Source of the DNA: an uncultured Prevotella sp.
GTDB lineage: Bacteria; Bacteroidota; Bacteroidia; Bacteroidales; Bacteroidaceae
Length of the DNA stretch: 16,257 nt
Assembly (NCBI GenBank): GCA_900314365.1
Contig: OMVH01000102.1
Coordinates: 1 to 16,257 of the forward strand
Direction of reading: 5' to 3'
The number at the start of each line of letters is the position of its first letter. The first letter of the stretch is position 1. A program made the position numbers and the translations under genes. The notes below the pieces were generated by a model. That model worked only from the letters and a program-made list of their open reading frames with translations, did no database searches and was not told the DNA's origin. Shown here piece after piece: positions 1 to 7,560 of the stretch.

Positions 1-437
1 TCTCAAAGCACTCGGATTTTCTCTATTTCGAGATTTTTATTTGTAAAGGATTCGGTTAGAGTTAGCATTATTTAACGCACCTTTTTCCGTATCAAAAATC
101 AAAGTTTTTCATTGCACACTCTCTTCATTTGGAGCTCTCCTGCCTCGAAAATAATCGGTGCCTATCAGCAAGAAACTACCCCTCAGAAAGAGCATGAGCG
201 TTTGCGGAACTAGAAGACCCTATCTTCACATAATGACTTTCTCGCCCACTCAGCCAAGCCTCAGCAACTTGCAGGGTGCGGCCAGGTAGGGTTAGGGGGC
301 GTCCGCATCCTGCAAATGGAGAAGATGAGATGTCAAGGCTGGTCATGTGCACCGAGGAGACCGTACAGGGATACCCTTTTACAAACAACTATAAAAGTGC
401 AATGCAGGGATAGAGATTTCTAATCGCTCAAAGGCCA
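1..437. other. Intergenic region downstream of dnaB, no convincing gene
   Basis: This stretch lies past the 3' end of dnaB. Positions 1-140 are AT-rich and carry stops in the plus frames I read through (for example near 46 and 75), with no recognisable protein fragment. Positions 230-360 are distinctly more GC-rich and hold the stem-loop listed separately. A 70-residue minus-strand reading frame exists at 176-388, but it has no recognisable motif, no signal peptide and no leader, so I do not call it a gene. I looked for conserved signatures of tRNA, SRP RNA and RNase P RNA on both strands and saw none. Confidence 0.6.
269..315. other. Long stem-loop, possible structured RNA or repeat remnant
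   Basis: The arms at 269-281 (TTGCAGGGTGCGG) and 303-315 (CCGCATCCTGCAA) are inverted complements over 13 bp with a single non-Watson-Crick pair, closing a 21-nt G-rich loop. Further out, CAGCC at 251-255 can pair with GGCTG at 337-341, giving a second, outer helix. There is no T-run on either side, so a simple intrinsic terminator for dnaB is not supported. It could be part of a small structured RNA, an intergenic repeat element, or an end of a decayed mobile element. The structure is visible; the role is unknown. Confidence 0.45.
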
Positions 438-1967
438 TCAGAATGGCATCGACTGGTCGTCGTGCATAGCCTCGAAAGGCTGGTCGTCATTGCTGCCATT
501 AAGCTTTGAGCCAATGATTTCTCCGCCACCCTCTCCTAAGGGACTCAGCGAACCGTCGTCGGGATTCTGGAAACGGGTGTACTGTCCCTTGAAGTCAAGC
601 AGAACGTCGGCCGTGGCTCCCTTACGGTGCTTGGCAATAATAATCTGTGCCTTTCCACGGAGGTCATTTCCTTTCTCGTCCTGGAACAGATGATAGTACT
701 CGGGTCGGTGGACGAATAGCACCATATCGGCATCCTGCTCAATGGCTCCCGACTCACGCAGGTCGCTCAGTTGCGGTCGCTTTCCATCCACGGAACTGTT
801 CGACTGGTCGCGCTGCTCCACACTTCGGTTAAGCTGCGACAGTGCAATGATAGGGATATTGAGCTCCTTTGCAAGTCCCTTGAGTGAACGGCTGATGGTC
901 GACACCTCTTCCTGACGGCTGTTGAAGCGCATGCCCGTAGCATTCATGAGCTGCAAATAGTCAATCATGATAGCTTGTACGCCATGCTCACGCACCAGGC
1001 GACGGGCTTTAGTACGAAGTTCGAACACGGAGAGCGACGGTGTGTCGTCGACATAGAGCGGTGCATGTTCCAAAAGACGAAGCCTGTCGTCGAACCTCTT
1101 CCATTCCATGTCGTCGAGCTGTCCACTTAGAATCTTGCTGCCCGAAATCTCACAGACATTGGAAATAAGACGGTTGACAAGCTGCACATTGTTCATTTCA
1201 AGAGAGAAGAAACCTACGGGCACCTTATAGTCGACAGCTATGTTCTTAGCCACTGAGAGAGCGAACGAGGTCTTACCCATGGCGGGTCGACCGGCAATGA
1301 TGATGAGGTCGGACCTCTGCCATCCGCTGGTTATCTTGTCAAGCTCCGTGAATCCCGAGGGCACACCCGTAAGTCCGCCGTCGTTCTTAGCCGCATCCAT
1401 GAGCTGCTGCTGGGCCTGCTTGATGACAGGGTCAATCTGCGTGAAATCCTGTCTGACATTCTTCTGCGAGAGTGTGAAGAGCAATCCCTCGGCCTGCTGC
1501 ATCAGCTCGTCTACGTCGGTTGTCGGGTCGAGCGCTCCGGTCTCGATGACACTGGCATAGTGAATGAGCTGACGCGCGAGGTATTTCTGGCTCAGTATCT
1601 TGGCATGCCAAACAATATTGGCCGACGAAGCTACTCGGGAGCTAAGCTCTATGATGTAAGCACGGCCGCCTACCTGATCGAGGGTTCCTTCATGACTGAG
1701 CTCCTCACTGACTGTAAGAATGTCGCAAGGCTTCTCATCCATGTTGAGTGTCATGATAGCCTGGTATACGAGCTGATTGCGTGTCTCATAAAAAGTCTCC
1801 GGATGCAACATCTCCGACACCATAGAGAAAGCATCTTTGTCTATCATCAGAGCACCAAGCACAGCACGCTCTATTTCGGGCGCCTGAGGCTGCAGATGCC
1901 CCAGCGCCGGGTCTACGGGCGTGGGCTGTTTCTTTCGCTTGGTCGTTTTACTATTATTCTCCGGCAT
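438..1967 (-). CDS. dnaB: Replicative DNA helicase DnaB
   Basis: The 509-residue product is a full-length hexameric DnaB-family helicase that unwinds DNA ahead of the replisome and binds primase. The N-terminal helical domain covers about residues 30-130 and begins after a basic, polar N-terminal tail. The RecA-like C-terminal domain covers about 195-460. It shows a Walker A P-loop GRPAMGKT at 226-233, a Walker B strand ending IDYLQL at 335-340, and the SDLRESGAIEQDAD segment at 401-414 that carries the arginine used between subunits. No intein interrupts it. The start ATG lies 13 bp after the stop of the HU-LysM gene, so it is probably the last gene of the operon. No Shine-Dalgarno sequence is visible, as usual in this phylum. 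Confidence 0.97.
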   Translation of the reverse strand: MPENNSKTTKRKKQPTPVDPALGHLQPQAPEIERAVLGALMIDKDAFSMVSEMLHPETFYETRNQLVYQAIMTLNMDEKPCDILTVSEELSHEGTLDQVGGRAYIIELSSRVASSANIVWHAKILSQKYLARQLIHYASVIETGALDPTTDVDELMQQAEGLLFTLSQKNVRQDFTQIDPVIKQAQQQLMDAAKNDGGLTGVPSGFTELDKITSGWQRSDLIIIAGRPAMGKTSFALSVAKNIAVDYKVPVGFFSLEMNNVQLVNRLISNVCEISGSKILSGQLDDMEWKRFDDRLRLLEHAPLYVDDTPSLSVFELRTKARRLVREHGVQAIMIDYLQLMNATGMRFNSRQEEVSTISRSLKGLAKELNIPIIALSQLNRSVEQRDQSNSSVDGKRPQLSDLRESGAIEQDADMVLFVHRPEYYHLFQDEKGNDLRGKAQIIIAKHRKGATADVLLDFKGQYTRFQNPDDGSLSPLGEGGGEIIGSKLNGSNDDQPFEAMHDDQSMPF

Positions 1968-1980
1968 AGTACCAATGAAT

Positions 1981-3540
1981 CTATTGCTTGTTCTTTTTCT
2001 TTCTTTCCAGTTTGGGGATTTTCACCACATCACCAGCCTGGAACTGCTTACGTCCGTTGACGGCTTCCATATAGCAGTCCATGCCCGGTCCAAGCCAAGC
2101 TCTGCCTACCGATGACATGGTTTGGCCTTTGCGCAACTTCACGGTGCGGTCGATGCCTACAATACGATAAGCACCAGTTCTGATACGTGGATCGGAATCG
2201 TACTTTGAAGGGGCTGTTGGCGGCGTGACCTTGCTAACGGACTTCAAAGCAGCCTTTGAAGCGGAAGCTGCAGGATGTGCAACCGAAGCCTCCATCTTGG
2301 GAGCTGCCTTCTTGACAAGTGCCACAGTCTTCTGGTGTTTCCCTGAATCATGCATAGCCGATGTTGCAACAACAGAAGAATCAGCCTTCTGTCCATCGGG
2401 ATTATTCTTTTCTGAGAGCATCGTCAGAAGCATGGCTATCTGCGAGTCGCGAATGGCTATTTGCCGATAGAGCATATAGAATGCAGAGCCACCTACTACC
2501 AACATGACAGCAATGATTATTATGAGCCAGGCACGAAGACGACGCACAAGTTTCCCGTTACGTTCCTCTCTGTTTTGCCACTCCTCTTCCATGTCTTCAC
2601 GGAACTGTTTTCTATAAACCGCATCGAAAATGTCCTCTGCAGTTTTGGCATGGCCAAAGCCAGACTTCTGTGTGGCATGAGTGTTGGATGTATTCTGCGC
2701 AGTCTTTTCCTCATGTCCTTCAACAGTTTTCTCGCTCTTTACTGCCTCCAGGTCGTTTGCCGAGGATTCAGCCTCATCGGGGTGCTTTTCAGGCTTCACT
2801 TCAGTCGACCGATTGGGTGCAGACTCTGCCGGCTGACTTTCCTGCACGTCGGCTGCTACTTCAGCTTTGGCAGCAGACTGCTCTTCCACTGTGGCCGACT
2901 GATTTTCAAGTTGGGCCGACAGTACTTTTTCCAGGGGCTTATCTGTCACAGCCTTTTGAGTGACTGTTGTTTGCGGCTCTTGTTGAGCCTGGTTCTCATA
3001 AGTCTCTCCCTCATGTTCTACTTCATCTGAAGCCTGAGACTGTTGTATTCCCGAAACTGTCGTAGTCGAAGTACTGGCGGAAGAATCTAAGGCCGCATTG
3101 AGAGAACTCTGCGTGACTCGAACAGGTGCTTCCGGCTGGACACCATCCGGAACATGTTTTTCCTCTGTCATATCTTGTTCTTTACTAAGTTGTTCATATT
3201 TCTTATCTATGGCCGAGAAGTCGACGCCATCATTCACATCCACGGTCGTAAACTGTGCAAACGGGCCGTTCACTCTCTCTTTGAGAGCTGTTTCCGGTGC
3301 AAACGTTATCTTGTCACGACCATCAATGACTATTCGCTCCCCCGTGTTCACATCAACGCTTTCGCGGGCATCCACGCTCGTAACTTTGAAAGTGCCCAGT
3401 CCCTTTATCTTGAGCACTCTGTCCTGCTGCAAACCGTCGCGCACGACATCAAGCATTGTGTTGACAAACCGCAAAGCATCTTTCTGCTGCAGACCATATT
3501 TCGCAGAAAGCACCGCGGCGAAATCCGACACTTTATTCAT
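1981..3540 (-). CDS. HU-family DNA-binding protein fused to a transmembrane segment and LysM domain
   Basis: The 519-residue protein has three parts. Residues 1-97 are an HU/IHF-like fold with the signature GLGTFKV at 48-54. A long acidic, Q/E/S/A-rich linker covers about 100-335. One hydrophobic segment lies at about 337-358, flanked by RRLR on the N-terminal side. After a K/A/S-rich spacer, about 458-511 reads as a LysM-type module ending in KIPKL. The charge pattern implies that the HU domain faces the cytoplasm and the LysM faces the periplasm, which would tether DNA or nucleoid proteins to the envelope. The arm of the HU domain reads DVNTGER, lacking the NP proline that kinks DNA in ordinary HU, so binding may differ. 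Its start overlaps the end of the small HU gene by 8 bp. Domain calls are firm; the tether role is inference. Confidence 0.85.
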   Translation of the reverse strand: MNKVSDFAAVLSAKYGLQQKDALRFVNTMLDVVRDGLQQDRVLKIKGLGTFKVTSVDARESVDVNTGERIVIDGRDKITFAPETALKERVNGPFAQFTTVDVNDGVDFSAIDKKYEQLSKEQDMTEEKHVPDGVQPEAPVRVTQSSLNAALDSSASTSTTTVSGIQQSQASDEVEHEGETYENQAQQEPQTTVTQKAVTDKPLEKVLSAQLENQSATVEEQSAAKAEVAADVQESQPAESAPNRSTEVKPEKHPDEAESSANDLEAVKSEKTVEGHEEKTAQNTSNTHATQKSGFGHAKTAEDIFDAVYRKQFREDMEEEWQNREERNGKLVRRLRAWLIIIIAVMLVVGGSAFYMLYRQIAIRDSQIAMLLTMLSEKNNPDGQKADSSVVATSAMHDSGKHQKTVALVKKAAPKMEASVAHPAASASKAALKSVSKVTPPTAPSKYDSDPRIRTGAYRIVGIDRTVKLRKGQTMSSVGRAWLGPGMDCYMEAVNGRKQFQAGDVVKIPKLERKKKNKQ

Positions 3541-3823
3541 CGCGTCCTCCCTTCTTCAATTGATCCTTCACAGCTGCAACAGGACGGAAATTAAGAACGA
3601 GCTTCGGCGGAACCATCATGCGTTTCCCCGTTGACGGGTTGACTACAACACGCTCCAGCCGCTTCCTTACTTCAAATGTTCCGAATCCCGGCAACATTAC
3701 GCTTTCGCCTTCGTCGAAACGCTCGGCCATAGCATCTACGAGAGAGCGCACATAATGTTGCACGTTGTCCTGCGAATAGCCTGACCGTTGAGCCAGTTCC
3801 GCAATGAATTCTTTATTGTTCAT
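3533..3823 (-). CDS. HU-family nucleoid DNA-binding protein
   Basis: This 96-residue protein has the size and layout of bacterial HU/IHF subunits. An N-terminal helical dimerisation part is followed by GFGTFEVRKR at 46-55 and an arm with VNPSTGKR at 61-68. The NP pair includes the intercalating proline (P63). It ends with a basic helix. Such proteins bend and compact DNA as dimers. Its ATG overlaps the rimO stop, and its own end overlaps the next gene, which also encodes an HU fold, so translational coupling and even heterodimer formation with that membrane-bound paralogue are plausible. Many Bacteroidota carry several HU paralogues, so I give no gene symbol. Confidence 0.93.
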   Translation of the reverse strand: MNNKEFIAELAQRSGYSQDNVQHYVRSLVDAMAERFDEGESVMLPGFGTFEVRKRLERVVVNPSTGKRMMVPPKLVLNFRPVAAVKDQLKKGGRDE

Positions 3824-5115
3824 AATATTTCACCATAAAGGTCAAACTCTTCGCTATCGGTAATTTTCACTTGATAGAATGTTCCAGTCCTAAGCCTTCG
3901 ACCAGCAGGAATCAGCACCTCCGGGTCGACTTCAGGTGAGCTGTACTCAGTGCGCCCCACATAATAGTTGCCTTCCTTTCTGTCGATGATGACGGGCATA
4001 ACGCTACCCACCATCGACGCTGCATGTTCTTCGCTGATACGCTGCTGAAGGTCCATAAGCCTGTCAAGACGCTGCTGTTTCACCTCCGGAGGCACGTCGT
4101 CCTTATAGTGTGCGGCACTATAGGTTCCCTCTTCTTCTGAATACATAAAAGCTCCCATACGTTCGAAGCGTGCTTCACGAACAAAGTTTAGCAGCTCGTC
4201 AAAGTCCTCGTCAGTCTCGCCCGGGAAACCCACCATGAGGGTTGTACGGATAAAGATGCCCGGCACACGCTCACGAATCTGCTGAAGAAGCCTGAGCGTC
4301 TCGGCCTTCGTCACATGACGGTGCATCCTTTCTAACATATGGTCAGAGATATGCTGCAAGGCAATGTCGAGATAACGACACACGTTTTTCTTCTCGCGCA
4401 TCACATCAAGCAGGTCCAGTGGGAACTGATTGGGATAGGCATAGTGGAGTCTTATCCACTTCACGCCCTCAATATCAGCCATATCGCTGATAAGGTCGGC
4501 GATATGCCGATGACCGTCAATGTCGACGCCATAGTAGGTGAGCTCCTGCTCTATAACCTGGAACTCCTTCACACCTTCACTAACCAGCTGCCTCACTTCA
4601 TCCAGAATTTCGGACTTCGGACGCGAATGGTGCGCTCCAGTAATAAGAGGTATGGCGCAATAAGCACAATGACGGTCGCATCCCTCAGCTATCTTAATAT
4701 AAGCATAGTGGTGAGGTGTGGTGAGATGCCTACGGCCGTCACAGGTCGGTACATCGGCTTTACCAAGATCGGTGAGGAGTTGTTTGTAATTGAACTTTCC
4801 GTAGAATTTGTCCACCTCGGGAATTGCCTTCTCAAGCTCATCCTTATAGCGCTGTGACAAGCAGCCCATCACATAGAGGCGGCTAAGTTGTCCCTGCGTC
4901 TTTCGCTTGGCAAGCTGCAGAATCATGTCTATGCTCTCTTCCTTGGCACTTTCTATGAATCCACACGTATTGACCACCGCAATCTCGCCTTGGGGATTCA
5001 CGCTGTCATGGACACACCGATAACCATTGGCCTCGAACTGCTTCATGAGCAACTCCGAGTCCACAAGGTTCTTGGAGCAACCCATGGTAATGATGTCGAT
5101 CTGATTCTTCCTCAT
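3820..5115 (-). CDS. rimO: Ribosomal protein S12 methylthiotransferase RimO
   Basis: This 431-residue radical-SAM enzyme methylthiolates the beta-carbon of a conserved aspartate of ribosomal protein uS12. The N-terminal MTTase domain carries its three cluster-binding cysteines at C13 (MGCSKN), C51 (NTCGFI) and C85 (MGCLSQ). The radical-SAM CxxxCxxC motif is C146-C150-C153 in EGCDRHCAYCAIP. The last 65 or so residues form the TRAM domain. The MGCSKNLVDSE start is characteristic of RimO rather than MiaB. It shares overlapping stop and start codons with ftsY upstream and with the HU gene downstream, so the three are translated from one message. All key cysteines are present. Confidence 0.97.
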   Translation of the reverse strand: MRKNQIDIITMGCSKNLVDSELLMKQFEANGYRCVHDSVNPQGEIAVVNTCGFIESAKEESIDMILQLAKRKTQGQLSRLYVMGCLSQRYKDELEKAIPEVDKFYGKFNYKQLLTDLGKADVPTCDGRRHLTTPHHYAYIKIAEGCDRHCAYCAIPLITGAHHSRPKSEILDEVRQLVSEGVKEFQVIEQELTYYGVDIDGHRHIADLISDMADIEGVKWIRLHYAYPNQFPLDLLDVMREKKNVCRYLDIALQHISDHMLERMHRHVTKAETLRLLQQIRERVPGIFIRTTLMVGFPGETDEDFDELLNFVREARFERMGAFMYSEEEGTYSAAHYKDDVPPEVKQQRLDRLMDLQQRISEEHAASMVGSVMPVIIDRKEGNYYVGRTEYSSPEVDPEVLIPAGRRLRTGTFYQVKITDSEEFDLYGEIL

Positions 5116-6071
5116 TTCTGTCCGGCAAAAAGCGAATCAACAAATTCCTTTCTGTTGAAGAGCTGCAAGTCTTCCATCTGTTCTCCCAGTCCTATATATT
5201 TAACAGGAACCTTCAACTGGTCCGAAATACCGATGACCACGCCTCCCTTGGCTGTTCCGTCGAGCTTGGTTACAGCCAACGATGTTATGGGCGTGACTGC
5301 AGAGAATTGCTTAGCCTGCTCAAAAGCATTCTGTCCCGTAGAACCGTCAAGAACGAGCAGCACCTCGTCGGGAGCTGTCGGGACGACCTTCTTCATCACC
5401 TCTTTGATCTTCTTCAGTTCGTTCATCAGTCCCACCTTGTTGTGCAAGCGTCCGGCAGTATCGATAAGTACTACATCTGCCTTACTGGCCACCGCACTCT
5501 GAAGCGTGTCGAAAGCCACACTCGCGGGATCAGCGCCCATCTGCTGCTTCACTACGGGCACCCCCACCCGGTCGCCCCAAATCTGGATTTGCTCCACAGC
5601 TGCGGCGCGGAAAGTGTCGGCAGCTCCAAGTACCACTTTCTTACCGGCATTCTTGAACTGCCACGCCAGTTTTCCAATAGTAGTGGTCTTGCCTACACCA
5701 TTAACACCTACAACAAGAACGACATAGGGCTTATGGTCAGCCGGAAGTTCCCACGAGGAGACATCGGCAGCGTTGTTCTCCTCCAACAGTGAGGCTATCT
5801 CTTCACGCAGAATGTTATTGAGTTCCGAGGTAGACACATATTTGTCGCGAGCTACACGAGCCTCTATACGATTGATGATTTTCACGGTTGTGTCAACACC
5901 CACATCACTGCTGATGAGCACTTCCTCAAGATTGTCGAGCACATCGTCGTCGACTTTCGACTTCCCTGCCACGGCACGGGCCAGTTTGCCGAACACGCTC
6001 TGCTTGGTCTTCTCAAGTCCATGGTCGAGCGTTTCCTTTTTTTTCTTGTTGAATAGTCCAAAGATAGACAT
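5112..6071 (-). CDS. ftsY: Signal recognition particle receptor FtsY
   Basis: The 319-residue SRP-GTPase docks ribosome-SRP complexes at the inner membrane for co-translational insertion. It has the short form without the acidic A domain of E. coli FtsY; a basic, amphipathic N-terminus (MSIFGLFNKKKKE) probably contacts lipid directly. The helical N domain is followed by the G domain. The P-loop GVNGVGKTT is at about 122-130, the insertion-box-like ADTFRAAAVEQ at about 151-161, DTAGR at 204-208 and TKLDGTAKGG at 268-277. These motifs fit both SRP GTPases, but the absence of a methionine-rich M domain separates it from Ffh. It begins 34 bp after the GH73 gene and its stop overlaps the rimO start. 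Confidence 0.97.
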   Translation of the reverse strand: MSIFGLFNKKKKETLDHGLEKTKQSVFGKLARAVAGKSKVDDDVLDNLEEVLISSDVGVDTTVKIINRIEARVARDKYVSTSELNNILREEIASLLEENNAADVSSWELPADHKPYVVLVVGVNGVGKTTTIGKLAWQFKNAGKKVVLGAADTFRAAAVEQIQIWGDRVGVPVVKQQMGADPASVAFDTLQSAVASKADVVLIDTAGRLHNKVGLMNELKKIKEVMKKVVPTAPDEVLLVLDGSTGQNAFEQAKQFSAVTPITSLAVTKLDGTAKGGVVIGISDQLKVPVKYIGLGEQMEDLQLFNRKEFVDSLFAGQK

Positions 6072-6105
6072 ATAGGATACTGTAAAATGAATATTCTTAG
6101 TAAGT

Positions 6106-7041
6106 TCAATACACCTTCAGCGTGTCACCAACTTTTATCTGATAGTCTGGGCTCAACCCATTCTTCTTGTAGAGACTCTTGAGCCTCATTCCGTACATCT
6201 GGGCTATGGAGTACATGCTCTCTCCCGCCTTCACCACGTGGGGACGCTTCTTGAAGGCCTTGTCTGCCCTCTTACGCTTCTTTTTGAGGTAGATGATGTC
6301 ATTAGGTTGCAGCACGTCATTCTTGTCGCGCTCGTTATATTTTGCCAACTTACGCCACGAAATGCCCACTTCCTTACCTATGCTCTTAAACGTATCACCA
6401 GCCCTGGCCTGGAGATAGTAGTTGTCGTTATAAATGTGGATAGGATGCAAGGTTCCACCACGGCGCGCGGGCTGGTCTACCCCCGATCGCTGTGCCATAA
6501 ACTTATCGTAGCCGCGCGCACTGTCGTAGACGTAGAGTTTGTAGAGCTCTATTATCTCAATCAGCTTCGACGCATAGGCGGGATTAGTGGCATAACCACA
6601 ATCCTTAAGCCCCCGCGCCCATCCGCGATAGTCCGTGCGCTTCAGTCTGAAGAGACTGCTATAGCGAGGATTCCCCACTAAAAAGCGACTATGGTCCTCG
6701 AAGCTTTGATAAGCATTGTCGTATGCGCGGAAGCACTCCCCCACCGCATCATCATCGGCAGTGACAGAGCGCCCTGTCCACCCATGACATTTAATGCCAA
6801 AGTGGTTGTTTCCCATCTGTGCCAGACGGCTGAGCCCTGCTCCGCTCTCGAACAATCCTTGAGCTAAAGTGATGCTCGCAGGAATATTGTAGCGAAGCAT
6901 TTCTTCAATAGCTAAATCCTTATATTGGTTAATATAAGTTTGGTAAGACTGGTTCCAACGCATCTGTGCTGCCATGGGTACGCACGACAACAAGAGCACA
7001 AGCTGAGCAATGGTATATCTGAGTTTCGTCATTATCATCAT
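6106..7041 (-). CDS. Secreted GH73-type glucosaminidase with two LysM domains
   Basis: This protein of about 311 residues is predicted to cleave the glycan strands of peptidoglycan. An N-terminal signal peptide (hydrophobic IAQLVLLLSCV, cleavage after AAQ) precedes a glucosaminidase domain over about 30-175. The probable catalytic glutamate is in AQGLFESGAG (about E65), followed by GNNHFGIKCHGW and an AYDNAYQSFEDHSRFL segment typical of the family. Two LysM modules follow at about 208-252 and 266-311, each with the AGDT/AGES...I pattern, and should hold the enzyme on the cell wall. Four start-region methionines are possible (M1, M2, M4 within MMIM). I keep the longest form, but the promoter lies so close that M2 or M4 (7038 or 7032) is more likely used. 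It is the first gene of the operon. Confidence 0.92.
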   Translation of the reverse strand: MMIMTKLRYTIAQLVLLLSCVPMAAQMRWNQSYQTYINQYKDLAIEEMLRYNIPASITLAQGLFESGAGLSRLAQMGNNHFGIKCHGWTGRSVTADDDAVGECFRAYDNAYQSFEDHSRFLVGNPRYSSLFRLKRTDYRGWARGLKDCGYATNPAYASKLIEIIELYKLYVYDSARGYDKFMAQRSGVDQPARRGGTLHPIHIYNDNYYLQARAGDTFKSIGKEVGISWRKLAKYNERDKNDVLQPNDIIYLKKKRKRADKAFKKRPHVVKAGESMYSIAQMYGMRLKSLYKKNGLSPDYQIKVGDTLKVY

Positions 7042-7042
7042 G

Positions 7043-7073
7043 CAAATTTACAGAAATAACAAAAAATAACAAA
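7043..7073 (-). promoter_or_regulatory. Bacteroides-type promoter for the GH73-ftsY-rimO-HU-dnaB operon
   Basis: Read on the minus strand, TTTG at 7070-7073 is followed by a 19-nt spacer and then TAAATTTG at 7043-7050. This matches the Bacteroidota housekeeping consensus TTTG-N19-21-TAnnTTTG exactly. Transcription would start about 4-5 nt beyond the -7 box, at about 7038-7039, inside the run of start-like ATGs. The message would therefore be leaderless or carry only a few untranslated bases. Confidence 0.75.
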
Positions 7074-7103
7074 AGGAAGGTCCAAACCTTTAATATAAAT
7101 TAG

Positions 7104-7111
7104 TACATTTG
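7104..7111 (+). promoter_or_regulatory. -7 box of the divergent folK promoter
   Basis: TACATTTG is an exact TAnnTTTG -7 element on the plus strand. No TTTG lies 19-21 bp upstream, so the -33 element is weak or absent. Expected transcription start is about 7115-7116, only 2-3 nt before the folK ATG at 7118, making this another nearly leaderless transcript. The box lies about 30 bp from the oppositely directed promoter, so the two could compete or be co-regulated. Confidence 0.6.
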
Positions 7112-7117
7112 CAATCG

Positions 7118-7489
7118 ATGATAAAGAAACGGACAATAGTAGCTCTCGGCTCCAACTATGAACCTCAGAAGAATCTTGAGGAGGCACGCCTGGCCTTGGA
7201 GAAGGTCATGGAGGTGGAATTTGTCACTGCTCCGATATGGACCTACCCCATAGAGGGTGTCGGACCGAAATACCTCAACTGTCTGGCCACAGGTTTCACT
7301 ACTCATTCGCAAATCACTTTCACAAAAGCTCTTAAACACATTGAGCGCAGACAAGGAAGCAGCAAGGGAGAAAAGTCGAGGAACCACATACACCTTGACC
7401 TCGACCTGCTTCTTTACGACGGTGTGAAGTTTCACGAAGATGACTGGAACCGGGATTACATTCAGGATCTGCTCCGAAAACTGCCTTAA
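7118..7489 (+). CDS. folK: Short HPPK: 2-amino-4-hydroxy-6-hydroxymethyldihydropteridine diphosphokinase-like protein
   Basis: FolK transfers pyrophosphate from ATP to the pterin precursor of folate. This 123-residue protein shows the N-terminal VALGSN motif at 8-13, GPKYLNC (the Y-x-N segment) at about 49-55, and LDLDLLLY at 93-100 containing the two magnesium-binding aspartates D94 and D96. It is shorter than the roughly 160-residue E. coli enzyme: it ends in NRDYIQDLLRKL, which aligns with the NRxFxLxPL segment, and lacks the C-terminal extension. The basic pair before the aspartates (R82/R92 in E. coli) is less clear here, with HIH preceding LDLD. I chose ATG 7118 because the in-frame TTG at 7109 falls inside the -7 box. 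It may be an active short form or a diverged paralogue. Confidence 0.8.
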   Translation: MIKKRTIVALGSNYEPQKNLEEARLALEKVMEVEFVTAPIWTYPIEGVGPKYLNCLATGFTTHSQITFTKALKHIERRQGSSKGEKSRNHIHLDLDLLLYDGVKFHEDDWNRDYIQDLLRKLP

Positions 7490-7560
7490 TCTGCTTATAA
7501 GGTGCCCTCGTGGCTACAATATCATTCAGTCCTGCCCTAAGGACCAAAACTCCAAGAATT

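Noticed and set aside
269..315. Intrinsic terminator for dnaB
   Set aside because: There is no T-run after either arm, and the loop is 21 nt, too large for a typical terminator.
176..388. 70-residue minus-strand frame downstream of dnaB
   Set aside because: No motif, no leader, and it overlaps the strong stem-loop; more likely chance.
1560..2060. Plus-strand frame of 166 codons opposite dnaB and the HU-LysM gene
   Set aside because: It lies antisense to two well-supported genes and its translation has no recognisable domain.
7510..7560. GTG start extending the M64 peptidase by 17 residues
   Set aside because: It would put polar residues ahead of the signal peptide; ATG 7561 gives a normal secretion signal.
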